A stretch of DNA of 64,000 nucleotides from Haloglomus irregulare (lineage in GTDB: Archaea; Halobacteriota; Halobacteria; Halobacteriales; Haloarculaceae), in NCBI RefSeq assembly GCF_007421925.1, contig NZ_QMDX01000009.1, forward strand, positions 62,001 to 126,000, read 5' to 3'. The notes under the pieces were generated by a model, which saw nothing but the letters and a program-made list of their open reading frames with translations, was not told the DNA's origin and did no database searches. A program made the translations under genes and the position numbers. Every line of letters starts with the position of its first letter. The first letter of the stretch is position 1. Shown here piece after piece: positions 24,882-33,873 of the stretch.

Positions 24882-26057
24882 TTAGAACAGCGGTTCCAGC
24901 TCGTCGTCGTTGTCGTTGACGAGCTGGTCGAGGTTCTCCGCGGAGGCGTCGCGGAGGTCGTCGATGTTCTCCTGGGCCTCGACGGCGACCTGCTGGAGCT
25001 CCTTGATGCGCGGGACGTTCGTCACACCCGACAGCAGGACGACGGAGGCGACCTTCTCGGAGCGGGACCGCGGGTAGTCCCCACCCCGAACCTCCATCGA
25101 GCCGGTCTCGTCCTCGACCCATTTCCGCCCGCGCTCTATCCCCTTCCGGTTGAGGTATTTGGGCGGGCCGGCGAGCACGAGCAGCGCCCGTTCGGTGCCG
25201 CCGACCTCGCAGGGGAGGGTGAGCCGTCCCAGCGTCCCCTTCCGGACGAGCGAGGTGATGCGGTTGGTGGTCGAGGTGGAGTCGACCTCCTCCTCGGCCT
25301 CGCCGGTGAGCTTCGAGAGGAGGCCGCCCTTCCGCTCGCGGTCGAGCGTCTCGCTGGCGTAACCGACCGTCGAGACGCCGCCGCAGGCGAGCGTGTTGAT
25401 CACCTCCGAGGAGTCGACGACGGACTCGGCGACCTCGCCGCCCTCGCGTATCTCGCCGGCGCCGAACAGGATGCCGAACCGCTCGACGATCTCCCGGTTG
25501 ATCTCCGCGTAGCCCGACTCGACGGACTCGCCGGACTGGCGCCAGTTGTCGTTGTCGAACACCAGCAGGTTGTCCGTCTCGCGGACGAACGTCTGGAACG
25601 AGCGCGCGGCGTTCAGCGTGTAGATGCCGCCCTCCTCGCTCCCGGGGAGGATTCCCAGCGCGTACACGGGCTCCGTGTAGATGCGCTTGAGATGTTTCGC
25701 GAGGACGGGGCCGCCGCCCGAGCCCGTGCCGCCACCCAGCCCCGCGATGATGAGGAACGCGTCAACCTCGTGGACGGGGATGTTGTCGATGGCGGACTGG
25801 ACCTCGTCGATGTCCTCCTCGGCGACCTCGGCGCCGAGTTCGTTGTCGGCGCCGACCCCGTGACCCTTCACCCGGGCTTGGCCGATGAGTACCCGATTCT
25901 CCTCGGGGATGTTCTCCAGCCCCATCAGGTCGGCCTTGGCGGTGTTGACCGCGACGGCCGCGCGGACGATCTCGCTGCCCTGTTCGCGGTCGTACTCGAG
26001 GAACCGGTCGAGTACCTTCCCGCCCGCCTGACCGAAGCCGATCATCGCGAGTTTCAT
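24882..26057 (-). CDS. cetZ: Tubulin-superfamily protein CetZ
   Basis: 391 residues. GTP-binding signature GLGGGTGSGGG (about 107-116). The N-terminus MKLAMIGFGQAGGKV and the block RVKGHGVGADNELGAEVAEEDIDEVQ are specific for CetZ rather than FtsZ. CetZ proteins polymerise under the membrane and control cell shape and motility in haloarchaea. By overall likeness this is the CetZ1 group. The C-terminal tail ends DDELEPLF. Probably not co-regulated with cofC despite the short gap. Confidence 0.95.
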   Translation of the reverse strand: MKLAMIGFGQAGGKVLDRFLEYDREQGSEIVRAAVAVNTAKADLMGLENIPEENRVLIGQARVKGHGVGADNELGAEVAEEDIDEVQSAIDNIPVHEVDAFLIIAGLGGGTGSGGGPVLAKHLKRIYTEPVYALGILPGSEEGGIYTLNAARSFQTFVRETDNLLVFDNDNWRQSGESVESGYAEINREIVERFGILFGAGEIREGGEVAESVVDSSEVINTLACGGVSTVGYASETLDRERKGGLLSKLTGEAEEEVDSTSTTNRITSLVRKGTLGRLTLPCEVGGTERALLVLAGPPKYLNRKGIERGRKWVEDETGSMEVRGGDYPRSRSEKVASVVLLSGVTNVPRIKELQQVAVEAQENIDDLRDASAENLDQLVNDNDDELEPLF

Positions 26058-26092
26058 CTGACGGTCACTACCTCAGAAGCGGACGCGGGTGT

Positions 26093-26100
26093 AGGATAAG
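26093..26100 (-). promoter_or_regulatory. TATA-like box of cetZ
   Basis: The minus strand reads CTTATCCT, about 40 bp before the ATG. A GAGGT Shine-Dalgarno-like site lies between, so this message probably has a short 5' leader rather than being leaderless. Confidence 0.4.
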
Positions 26101-26200
26101 CTTTCGGCCGAAACAGGTCCGCTACGGCTCTCTGTGCGGCGTGCGTCAGACGCCCGCACGCCCCGTCGAGCGCGCCCGACGGCCGGAGGCTCCGGGCGGG

Positions 26201-27202
26201 TCACGCGGTCGCCCGGCCGTCGCCCTCGGCGAGAGCGGCGTCGACCCCGAGGTAGTCGGCCAGCGTCCGCAGGTCCGACGGCTCGAAGCCGAAGACGCCG
26301 ATGTCGTTGTCGTCGGTGGTGTTGTCGAACTTGAGCGAGCGGAACTGGTCGCCGCCCATCGGCGCGCCCGGCAGCGACCCGAGCGTCTTCAGCCCGATGC
26401 CCGCGAGCGCCATCGGGACGTTGACGACGCTGATGGGCTTGTTGTCGGCGGCGTGGGCTAGTCGCGCGACCTGCGCGAGCGTCAGTACCTCGGGGCCGCC
26501 GACCTCGTAGGTCGCGCCGACGTGTGGGTCAGCGCGGGCGGCCTCGGCCTCCTCGATGCGTCGGATGGCGGGGGTCGGGCCGTCGTCCGATTCGTCCTCG
26601 GGCACCTCGCCCTCGACGGCCATCCGCAGCATCGGCACGAGGTCGCCGACCCAGACCGGCTGGAAGCGGGTCTTCCCCCCGCCCGGCAGCGGCGTGAAGT
26701 ACGGCGGCGCCAGCAGCTTCGTGAACGGGACGAACTCGCCGCCGTCGCCGAACACGACGGAGGGCCGGAAGATGGTCCAGTCCACGTCGGCGTCGCGGGT
26801 GGCCCGTTCGGCCTGCCCCTTCGCGCGGATGTAGTGGGTGTCGCCGTCCGGGTCGGCACCCAGCGCGCTCATCTGGACGAACTTCCCCACGCCGTGTGCC
26901 TCGGCCGCCTGCAGGCAGTTCTCCGTCCCGCCGAGGTGGACCTCGGAGTGCCGCTCGTCACCGCCGCTGGGCTTGAACAGCGGCGAGAGCGCCACGAGGT
27001 TGACCACGACGTCCCGGTCCGCGAAGGCGGGCTCGATGGAGTCGTACGCCGTCACGTCGCCGACCACCGTCTCCACCTCCGGATGCAGGTCGGCCTCGTC
27101 CGGCGTGCGGGCCAGCGCGGTCACGTCGTGGCCCGCTCGGGCGAGCGCCCGCGTCAGATGCTGGCCGACGAAGCCGGTGCCGCCGGTGACTAGTACGTTC
27201 AT
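26201..27202 (-). CDS. NDUFA9-like atypical SDR (NAD(P)-binding)
   Basis: 333 residues. Rossmann motif TGGTGFVGQHL (6-16), then VVNLVALSPLFK, a GKFVQMSALGA segment, and FRPSVVFGDGGEFV. It lacks the classical YxxxK pair (it has HYIRAKGQAE), as in the atypical SDRs related to complex I subunit NDUFA9. Haloarchaea carry several of these and their reactions are unknown. Ends with a region (PISVVNVPMAL...) that packs over the substrate pocket in the family. Confidence 0.85.
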   Translation of the reverse strand: MNVLVTGGTGFVGQHLTRALARAGHDVTALARTPDEADLHPEVETVVGDVTAYDSIEPAFADRDVVVNLVALSPLFKPSGGDERHSEVHLGGTENCLQAAEAHGVGKFVQMSALGADPDGDTHYIRAKGQAERATRDADVDWTIFRPSVVFGDGGEFVPFTKLLAPPYFTPLPGGGKTRFQPVWVGDLVPMLRMAVEGEVPEDESDDGPTPAIRRIEEAEAARADPHVGATYEVGGPEVLTLAQVARLAHAADNKPISVVNVPMALAGIGLKTLGSLPGAPMGGDQFRSLKFDNTTDDNDIGVFGFEPSDLRTLADYLGVDAALAEGDGRATA

Positions 27203-27266
27203 ACGTGGGGATCCGTCGGCGAGCGACGTAAAGCCACCCGAATCGGGGCGCCCCGTGCCGGCGGGA

Positions 27267-27455
27267 CTACCGTCCGACCGTCGGCGGCGAGGGCTCCGCC
27301 GGCGGTCGGACGGCGACCGTCGCCCAACAGTCCGGGCAGACGAGCCGCGTTCCGTCCGTCTGCTCGACCCGGACCCAGTCCCCGTCGACGTGGCTCCGGT
27401 GGGGACACTCGGGACAGAACAACGTCGCCTTGACCGGCGGGGAGGTCACTGACAT
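27267..27455 (-). CDS. Small zinc-ribbon protein
   Basis: 62 residues from ATG 27455. CPECPHRSHVDGDW and, 25 residues on, CPDC form a four-cysteine zinc ribbon of the type many haloarchaeal small proteins have. The core is followed by a proline-rich tail. An in-frame TTG ten codons upstream is less likely. Role unknown; such proteins are often regulatory or RNA-related. Confidence 0.7.
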   Translation of the reverse strand: MSVTSPPVKATLFCPECPHRSHVDGDWVRVEQTDGTRLVCPDCWATVAVRPPAEPSPPTVGR

Positions 27456-27629
27456 AACATTACGAACGAAGTCTTTCAGCGGCAAGAGTGTTCCGTACTA
27501 GTAGCGTATTACAACGGAACTGCCCCAATACTCGAGCGTAACGGGAAGAATAACACGGACATTCATCGAAAGTCCCGAACCGGACGGGCGATGCGGGGGG
27601 CACGTCCCGCGTCGCGCGGAGGGACCGAC

Positions 27630-28190
27630 TCAGTCGTTCGCCGCCGGCGAACCGCTCTGGGGCGTCGTCCCGGGCTCCGGCCGGCGAGTCTGACGGAGAG
27701 CCGCCCGCTGGCAGGCGACGCCGAGCGCGACACCGGTGGCCAGGGCGGCCGCGCCGACCCCGACCCCGAGCAGGAGCAGCGTCCGGGCGACGCCGAACGG
27801 GACGACGACGGCGAGCGCCGAGAGCACGCCGAGCGCGGCGCCCGCGGGGAGCGTCGTCGCCGCGACCGGCGGAACGCCCACAGGGAGCGTCCGGACGCAG
27901 CGCGCCACCGCCCGGACCTGGACCGCGTAGCCGACCAGGAAGGCGAGGGCGCAGGCCACGCCTGCGCCGAGCGCGACCGTTCCCATGAGGGTCTCGCCGA
28001 CGAACAGCAGCACCGCCAGCCCGTCAGCGGCGACCGCTGCGCCGATGGTGCCCCCGCGGAGGGTGGACCGGACCTGATGGAGGTCCGCGGCGTCCAGCGG
28101 CTCGCCGCCGCCGGCGAGCACTGCCGGCACCTGCGAGCCCCGCACGGCGTGGAGCCAGCCGATGCGGTCGTGGTCCGGGCGGAGAGCCAT
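27630..28190 (-). CDS. Integral membrane protein of unknown function
   Basis: 186 residues. After about 45 hydrophilic residues there are five hydrophobic stretches (IGAAVAADGLAVLLFVG, VALGAGVACALAFLVGYAV, VPPVAATTLPAGAALGVLSAL, VVVPFGVARTLLLLGVGV, AAALATGVALGVAC). ATG 28190 is preferred over a longer in-frame start because the TATA-like box at 28213-28219 is about 26 bp before it. No domain recognised. Confidence 0.68.
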   Translation of the reverse strand: MALRPDHDRIGWLHAVRGSQVPAVLAGGGEPLDAADLHQVRSTLRGGTIGAAVAADGLAVLLFVGETLMGTVALGAGVACALAFLVGYAVQVRAVARCVRTLPVGVPPVAATTLPAGAALGVLSALAVVVPFGVARTLLLLGVGVGAAALATGVALGVACQRAALRQTRRPEPGTTPQSGSPAAND

Positions 28191-28210
28191 GCTACCAGTA
28201 CCAACTCGCC

Positions 28211-28220
28211 CGAAGGATAA
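28211..28220 (-). promoter_or_regulatory. TATA-like box of the membrane protein gene
   Basis: The minus strand reads CTTATCC, centred about 26 bp before ATG 28190. Confidence 0.45.
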
Positions 28221-28300
28221 GGTCGTTACGCGGCGCATATCTGGTGCGTTAACCCGGCGCGGAGCGGTGGCTTTTCGCCTCGCGGCCGCGGAGGGCCGGT

Positions 28301-28897
28301 ATGCTCATCACGCTCGAGGGGATCGACGGCGCGGGGAAGTCGACGGTCCACGAGGCGCTCCGGGACCACGACGCCCTCGACGGGGCCGTCTTCACCCACG
28401 AGCCGACCGACTCGTGGTACGGCGAGGCCGTCCGCCGGTCGCTCGGCGACGGCGACGCCGACCCGCTCGCCGAACTCTTCCTCTACACCGCCGACCACGC
28501 CGACCACCTCGCGAACGTCGTCCGGCCGGCGCTCGCCGAGGGCCGCGTCGTCGTCTCCGACCGCTACGTCGACTCGCGCTACGCCTACCAGGGCGCCGCC
28601 CTCGACGGGGAACTCGACCGCCCGCTGGAGTACGTTCGGGGTATCCACGAGGCGTTCACCCGCTCGCCCGACGCGACACTCTACCTCGACGTGGACCCGC
28701 GCAGCGGCGCCGAGCGCGCGGGTGCCTCGGACAAGTTCGAGACCGCCGGCCATCTCGCCGCCGTCCAGGCGAACTACGAGCGGCTCATCGAGGCCGAACC
28801 GGAGCGGTTCGTCCGTATCGACGCCACCCGCCCGCCGGAGGACGTCGTCGCGGCCGCGGAGGGCGCCATCGACCGCATCATCGCCGGGCGGGGCTGA
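28301..28897 (+). CDS. tmk: Thymidylate kinase
   Basis: 198 residues. P-loop [10 protein letters not shown] (6-15), the DRY-type motif [14 protein letters not shown] that binds dTMP, and LYLDVDP before the lid. Phosphorylates dTMP to dTDP for DNA synthesis. Normal length for the family (about 195-210). Confidence 0.93.
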   Translation: MLITLEGIDGAGKSTVHEALRDHDALDGAVFTHEPTDSWYGEAVRRSLGDGDADPLAELFLYTADHADHLANVVRPALAEGRVVVSDRYVDSRYAYQGAALDGELDRPLEYVRGIHEAFTRSPDATLYLDVDPRSGAERAGASDKFETAGHLAAVQANYERLIEAEPERFVRIDATRPPEDVVAAAEGAIDRIIAGRG

Positions 28898-28954
28898 CCG
28901 GCGCGCCGCCGCCGGACCGACAGCCCGAAGCCGCCCGCCGACCGACGGTCGGGT

Positions 28955-29338
28955 ATGGCACGGAGCATCCTCGGCACTCTCGGGCTCGCGCTCACGCTGG
29001 CCTTCGCACTGCCGGTGGCGTATCTCGGCGCCGAGTTCCTGCTCGACGGCCGGACCGTCCAGGGACTGCTCTTCCTCGGTCTCGCGGCGCTGATGGTCGG
29101 CGTCGAGCGGTACGTCACCACCCCCATGGACCTGCCCGGGGAGATCGCCGGCCGGGTGCTCGGCGGCATGGTCAAGGAGCCCTCCGACGAGCCCGATACC
29201 GCGGACAGGGGCGCTCGACCGGAAACGGGGGGCGGCGAGGCGACCGCACCCGACGACGGAGGTGCGGACGGCGCCGCGGACCCGGGCGACGACGAGGTGC
29301 TCATCCCGGACGCGGAGAGCGACCGGCCGCAGTCGTAA
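28955..29338 (+). CDS. Small membrane protein with acidic tail
   Basis: 127 residues. Two hydrophobic segments (about 5-27 and 36-50) are followed by a short amphipathic region (DLPGEIAGRVLGGMVKEP) and a 50-residue Asp/Glu/Gly-rich tail that is probably disordered. Resembles an uncharacterised haloarchaeal family. 57 bp after tmk on the same strand, so possibly co-transcribed. Confidence 0.7.
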   Translation: MARSILGTLGLALTLAFALPVAYLGAEFLLDGRTVQGLLFLGLAALMVGVERYVTTPMDLPGEIAGRVLGGMVKEPSDEPDTADRGARPETGGGEATAPDDGGADGAADPGDDEVLIPDAESDRPQS

Positions 29339-29512
29339 TCGAGCTGTTCTGCTGATTTACGGTGAGTGTTCGAGTTCGTCGATATGTTCCGGCCTTGAGA
29401 GATGAACACTCTATCTTCGTGCGAAACCGGGACTGCTGATGGATTATGGGTGGCGCGGCCACGTCCAACGACACCCCAAGACCGATACCGCTGGATCGCC
29501 CGGTCGGCGGTG

Positions 29513-30136
29513 ATGGTCGAGAAGCGAGCGGTGCGGCAGGCCTACGACGAGATGGCGCGGGCCTACGACGCGGCCCGCACCCGGGACGGCCGCGGACTGT
29601 CGGTGCTCGAGTCGTTCCTCGAGTTCGGCCCGGAGCGGGTGCTCGACGCCGGTTGCGGCGGCGGACAGCCGGTGCTCGACCGGCTCGACGACGCGGCGAC
29701 GGCCGTGGGGCTGGACGCCTCGGGCGAGCAGCTGCGACTGGCCGCCGACCGGGTGCCGGGCGCGGCGCTCGCGGCGGGAGACATGACGCGCCTCCCGTTC
29801 GCCGACGACACGTTCGATGCCGTCGTCGCGTACTGGTCGCTCATCCACGTCCCGCTGGCGGAGCACGGGACCGCCATCGAGGCGTTCGCGCGGGTGCTCC
29901 GGCCCGGCGGCCGGGTGCTGGTCTGTGAGGGGCGCGAGGAGTGGGTCGGCGAGAACCCGGACTGGCTCGACAGCGGCGTCGGGATGGCCTGGGAGATCGC
30001 CGGCCTGGAGGCGACTCGGGCGCAACTGCGGGCGGCGGGGTTCACCCTCGCCCGGGAGTGGGGCGTCCCCGACAGCCTCGACGACTCCGAGGCGGACGCG
30101 TGGGTGTTCCTGGAGGGGCGGCTCGACGGGGCGTGA
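29513..30136 (+). CDS. SAM-dependent methyltransferase (class I)
   Basis: 207 residues. SAM-binding motif I VLDAGCGGGQPVLD (about 42-55), acidic residue in VGLDASGEQL, motif III-like MTRLPFADDTFDAVVAYWSL and RVLRPGGRVLVCEG. Start ATG 29513 (MVEKRAVRQAYDEMARAYD) is the family start; a longer in-frame start at 29402 adds unrelated residues. Substrate unknown. Confidence 0.86.
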   Translation: MVEKRAVRQAYDEMARAYDAARTRDGRGLSVLESFLEFGPERVLDAGCGGGQPVLDRLDDAATAVGLDASGEQLRLAADRVPGAALAAGDMTRLPFADDTFDAVVAYWSLIHVPLAEHGTAIEAFARVLRPGGRVLVCEGREEWVGENPDWLDSGVGMAWEIAGLEATRAQLRAAGFTLAREWGVPDSLDDSEADAWVFLEGRLDGA

Positions 30137-30193
30137 CCGCTCGACCGGACGCACGGGATAAGGGTCAAGCCGCCCCCGGCTGACGGCCGTGAT

Positions 30194-31213
30194 ATGGGAG
30201 ACACCAACCGCCAGTGGCGGCTCGCGGCGCGGCCGACCGGCGAGCCGACCCACGACACGTTCGAACTGGTCGAGGCCGGGGTCCCCGACCCCGAACACGG
30301 CGAGGTCCTCGTCCGCACCATCTACCAGTCCGTCGACCCGTACATGCGCGGGCGGATGCGCGACGCCGAGTCCTACGCCGAGCCGTGGGAGCCGGGCGAG
30401 CCGATGCGCGCCGGCGTCGTCGGCGAGGTCGTCGAGAGCCGGGCCGACCGGTTCGACGAGGGCGATGTCGTCACGGGCGACCTGCTGTGGGCGGAGTACG
30501 CGACCGCCACCGCCACCGAACTCCGACGGGTGGACCCGTCGCTGGCGCCCGTCTCCACGGCCGTCGGCGTGCTGGGGATGCCCGGTGTGACCGCGTTCCA
30601 CGGGTTCATGGACAAGGGCAAGCCACAGGCCGGCGACACGGTCGTCGTGAGCGCGGCCGCGGGCGCGGTCGGCAGCGTCGTCGGCCAGCTGGCGAGCGCG
30701 ATGGGCTGTGACGTGATCGGCATCGCCGGCGCCGAGGAGAAATGCGACTGGCTGACCGACGACCTCGGCTTCGACGCCGCGGTCAACTACGAGGAGGAGG
30801 ACGTCGGGCGGGCGGTAGCCGAGGCGGCGCCCGGCGGCGTCGACGTCTACTTCGACAACGTCGGCGGCCCCGTCACGGACGCGGTGTGGCCGTCGCTCAA
30901 CGACTTCGCTCGTGTCGTCGCGTGCGGACAGATCTCCCTCTACAACGCGACGGAGCTGCCGACCGGGCCCCGGAAGCTGACCGACGCGGTCCAGAAGCGA
31001 CTGAAGATCGAGGGCTTCATTGTGCGGGACTACGACCGCTGGGGCCACGCCCTCCGGCGACTGGGTGGACTCGTTCGGGACGGCGACCTGCAGTACCGCG
31101 AGCACGTCATCGAGGGCTTCGAGAACGCCCCCGACGCCTTCCTCGGCCTGTTCGAGGGTATCAATATCGGGAAGACGCTGGTGAAGGTCGGCGAGGAACC
31201 CGAACTCCCCTGA
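30194..31213 (+). CDS. NADP-dependent MDR-family oxidoreductase (CurA/LTB4DH-like)
   Basis: 339 residues. Zinc-free medium-chain dehydrogenase/reductase: SVDPYMRGRM at the N-terminus, GMPGVTAFHGFMDKGKPQAGDTVVVSAAAGAVGSVVGQLA spanning the nucleotide fold, DVYFDNVGGPVTD, and the C-terminal GINIGKTLVKVG. The family reduces double bonds of alpha,beta-unsaturated ketones with NADPH. Confidence 0.9.
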   Translation: MGDTNRQWRLAARPTGEPTHDTFELVEAGVPDPEHGEVLVRTIYQSVDPYMRGRMRDAESYAEPWEPGEPMRAGVVGEVVESRADRFDEGDVVTGDLLWAEYATATATELRRVDPSLAPVSTAVGVLGMPGVTAFHGFMDKGKPQAGDTVVVSAAAGAVGSVVGQLASAMGCDVIGIAGAEEKCDWLTDDLGFDAAVNYEEEDVGRAVAEAAPGGVDVYFDNVGGPVTDAVWPSLNDFARVVACGQISLYNATELPTGPRKLTDAVQKRLKIEGFIVRDYDRWGHALRRLGGLVRDGDLQYREHVIEGFENAPDAFLGLFEGINIGKTLVKVGEEPELP

Positions 31214-31220
31214 CAGCTCG

Positions 31221-31235
31221 CGCTCGCTTCGCTCG
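31221..31235 (-). repeat. Dispersed mirror repeat, copy 3 (inverted)
   Basis: Exact reverse complement of the 15-bp element at 11149 and 11249, starting 7 bp after the MDR stop codon. The rest of the gap to 31416 is AT-richer, with TACGTACGTA-like sequence near 31400 that may belong to the next promoter. Confidence 0.55.
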
Positions 31236-31416
31236 CACGGACGGAGGTACTCAGCTGAGGCCGCATCACAACCGTCGCGTTCTGCCAGTATCGCCCCGAC
31301 CGACCTGGATCGAACGGGGCACGGGCCGTCCCGGCTGGTGCTGAGACGTTCGCGGTATAAACAGGCTAGCTGTGCCGTGAGAACTGACCTACCCGTGACG
31401 TACGTACAGTCGCCCG

Positions 31417-32376
31417 ATGAGCCCCCGACAGGAGGAGAACCACACCGACGGCGTGTCGACCACTACCGGTAATGACGGCGCGAACTCCCGGCCGACCTAC
31501 CCTGAGCGTGGCGGCATCGACGTCCTCGACTCGTTGCTGGTTCGCCAGCCGATCGCTGAGGGGCGAACTCGGACCGTCAGCGACTTGCTGGCGGACTGGG
31601 CAGCGGACAACAGCGACGGCGACGCCCGCACACTGTTGCCCGTCGATGGCGTAACGCTGGTGACGCTGTTTCTCGACGACGGTGGATTCGGCTGGACCGA
31701 CGACGCCGGCCACGCTTCAGGACGTGGTGACGCACTGCTGTGGTATATCGAAGTAGTCGATGACGACGCCGAGGCGTGGACGAACCCGGACACGACTATC
31801 CGAACTGTGTCACCGCTGTTCGAGGGTGAGTTGGACGACTCGCTCACCGACGAGGCGACGGTTCACGCCGCCGGTCGTAGCAGCCATCGATACGTCACCC
31901 ACGTCACCAACCCCCACCGGAAGTCGCGGTACGCCGACGCAGTGGGGCGGTCGCTGGTCGCTCCCGTCGCTGGCGACGAGTTACCGATCCCGGTCGCGAT
32001 CACCTCCCTCGCGGTGAAAGCCGGACCGACCAGCACACTCGTCGCACGCGCCGTCGATCTGGTGAACCAGCTCAAGCGGTTCGACCGTGTCCGGTCCTGG
32101 GCCCGTGACGAGACGGAGACCGTCGAGGCGGAAGCGATGTACACCGAGTCGCTGCTACTGGAGGCAGTCGGCGACCGTCAGGTGGTCCACTACTACATGG
32201 AGACCGAGGACATGGACCGCCTCTACGAAGCGTTCTACGGCGCCGACGATTGGGAAGCACGCCTCTCGGAGTGGGTGCTGCGGCGCGTACTGGCGACTCC
32301 CGAGACGTTCCTCGAACCGCCGTTGGAGACGGACTGTGAGGTCCTGATCCATGCTGTCGACCCCGAGCGACCCTGA
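31417..32376 (+). CDS. Uncharacterised protein with DUF6176-like C-terminus
   Basis: 319 residues, soluble and acidic. I recognise no domain in residues 1-235. The last ~75 residues (AMYTESLLLEAVGDRQVVHYYMETEDMDRLYEAFY...) resemble the small haloarchaeal family DUF6176, which here appears fused to the larger N-terminal part. Codon use is less GC-biased than in the flanks. The next gene, a regulator, starts 33 bp downstream on the same strand, so the pair may be an operon. Confidence 0.7.
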   Translation: MSPRQEENHTDGVSTTTGNDGANSRPTYPERGGIDVLDSLLVRQPIAEGRTRTVSDLLADWAADNSDGDARTLLPVDGVTLVTLFLDDGGFGWTDDAGHASGRGDALLWYIEVVDDDAEAWTNPDTTIRTVSPLFEGELDDSLTDEATVHAAGRSSHRYVTHVTNPHRKSRYADAVGRSLVAPVAGDELPIPVAITSLAVKAGPTSTLVARAVDLVNQLKRFDRVRSWARDETETVEAEAMYTESLLLEAVGDRQVVHYYMETEDMDRLYEAFYGADDWEARLSEWVLRRVLATPETFLEPPLETDCEVLIHAVDPERP

Positions 32377-32408
32377 TCTCTATGTCGGCTCGGTCCACAG
32401 GGACCAGT

Positions 32409-33056
32409 ATGCAGGCCGCGCGCATCGCCCTGGAGATACCGGCCGAACATCTCCACCCGATGCATCAGTTCGTCTGCGAGTCGCCAGCGATCGACAGGGA
32501 GACCATACTCGAACGGGACGCCAGTGGTGAGACGACCACACTGTTGCTCCACGTTGCGGGCGACCGCCAGCGCTACGAGCGGACGATCGACGGGGTTCCA
32601 GAGGTGGCGGAATGGACGACCACCGCGGCCCAAGAGGGGTTCTACGTCTACGTTCGGACGGAGTTGCGCACCCGCGAGCAGCAGTACCGCCAGGCATTGG
32701 ACCGTGACGCCGTGCTCGTGGTGCCACCGGTGGAGTTGCGTTCGGATCGAACTGTCAGACAGACAATGGTCGGCCACAGCGATGCCCTCTCCGCGGCGAT
32801 AGACGCACTCCCCGACACCGTCGACGTCGAGGTGCTCCGGACCGGTACGTACGACCGCGCGAGTGGCGCCCAGGTGAGCGAGCGCCAGCGGGAAGCGCTC
32901 GCCGCAGCGTGGGACGTCGGCTACTACGAGGTTCCCCGTGAGGGGGACATCGAGGCAGTGGCCGGCGAGTTGGACTGTGCCAGTTCCACGGCCTCGGACC
33001 TGCTTCGGCGGGCCGAACGGCGAGTCGTGGCGGCCACACTGGACGAGCGAGCGTGA
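32409..33056 (+). CDS. HTH_10 (Bat-like) transcription regulator
   Basis: 215 residues. An N-terminal sensor-like domain of about 140 residues without a recognised signature is followed by the HTH_10 domain: VSERQREALAAAWDVGYYEVPREGDIEAVAGELDCASSTASDLLRRAERRVV (about 157-209). This module is common to haloarchaeal Bat-like regulators. ATG 32409 is preferred over GTG/ATG codons further upstream because it begins the conserved MQAARIALEIP pattern. Probably regulates itself or the gene before it. Confidence 0.88.
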   Translation: MQAARIALEIPAEHLHPMHQFVCESPAIDRETILERDASGETTTLLLHVAGDRQRYERTIDGVPEVAEWTTTAAQEGFYVYVRTELRTREQQYRQALDRDAVLVVPPVELRSDRTVRQTMVGHSDALSAAIDALPDTVDVEVLRTGTYDRASGAQVSERQREALAAAWDVGYYEVPREGDIEAVAGELDCASSTASDLLRRAERRVVAATLDERA

Positions 33057-33327
33057 GGTGACGCTCAGCTACACACGGCCAGTTGTCGACCGAAACCCTC
33101 TGCATACCAGTAGCTGGGAACACGCGTTCTCTATCAACTATCGCGATGAGACCGGACCGGGACGCCGGGACGCGGATCAACCGTCCGGATGCCTGAGGAC
33201 TTCATCATATGTCCTCCACGGCGTGCGAGATACAGCGGGTACGTTCCCCTACCGGTCTCTATTCCGAGGCAGGGGTCCTGAGGGTATCGTTTAGTAGTTC
33301 CTCAGGGAGGCGACCCCCCGTTCCATC
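33057..33327. other. Intergenic DNA without visible gene
   Basis: 271 bp between the regulator and the DUF952 remnant. Lower GC than average; no RNA gene, repeat or promoter that I can support. Confidence 0.5.
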
Positions 33328-33629
33328 CTACTCAACGGGCAACGCCTCGATGATATACTCCAGTTTCAGTGGGCCATAGACATGAGGGAACGTACTCCCT
33401 CTATCGTCCTCATCCGTCCCGTATCGAACCGGAGCTTCGACCCTGGATTCATCCAGGAGTAGGAGAACTAACTCCTTGTCGTCGACACGGTCGTAGTCCG
33501 CGACGACGACCACCCCGGCTTCGAACAGTGGACGAACCCTTGCTCAGCAACTGACCCGGGGCGGTACTCCCCCTGCTGTTCGGATCTCCGCCCGCCCGTC
33601 CGTGGAAGGGCGTGGACGATGTGGGGCAT
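33328..33629 (-). pseudogene. DUF952 protein split by a one-base frameshift
   Basis: DUF952 is a family of about 100-residue soluble proteins. From ATG 33629 one frame reads MPHIVHALPR...GEYRPGSVAEQGFVHCSKPG, the N-terminal half with the family GEYRP and F(V/I)HCS motifs. The other half, VVVVADYDRVDDKELVLLLLDE...FPHVYGPLKLEYIIEALPVE, is in the next frame ending at 33328. The junction lies near 33513-33528. Total length 302 bp is one base short of an intact gene of about 100 codons. Either a recent deletion or a sequence error. Confidence 0.75.
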
Positions 33630-33738
33630 ACGAACCGTTGCTACGAATCGAGTAAATAGATCATCCGCGCACGACACCCCCGTATCGTTCCATGACTGAC
33701 GTGTGCCCTCTATCCGGCAAAGGATCGACGACCCTCCC

Positions 33739-33764
33739 GACAGCTGTCGTCTCGGGCGTGCTGA
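33739..33764 (+). repeat. Short direct repeat before the CPBP gene
   Basis: 26 bp matching 34785-34810 at 23 positions, including the identical run TCTCGGGCGTGCTGA. The two copies lie on either side of the CPBP gene, 1046 bp apart. Confidence 0.55.
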
Positions 33765-33837
33765 ACACGGAGGCCGTATTCGGCAGTCCACGTCCTGCCA
33801 TCGCGCGCCCGTCTCAGAGCCCGCAACAGCGAATGTA

Positions 33838-33845
33838 CTATTAAG
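33838..33845 (+). promoter_or_regulatory. TATA-like box of the CPBP protease gene
   Basis: CTATTAAG lies about 30 bp before the GTG at 33874 and supports that start and a leaderless or nearly leaderless message. Confidence 0.45.
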
Positions 33846-33873
33846 ACGGATCGGTCCGCCCGGGGACCATACA

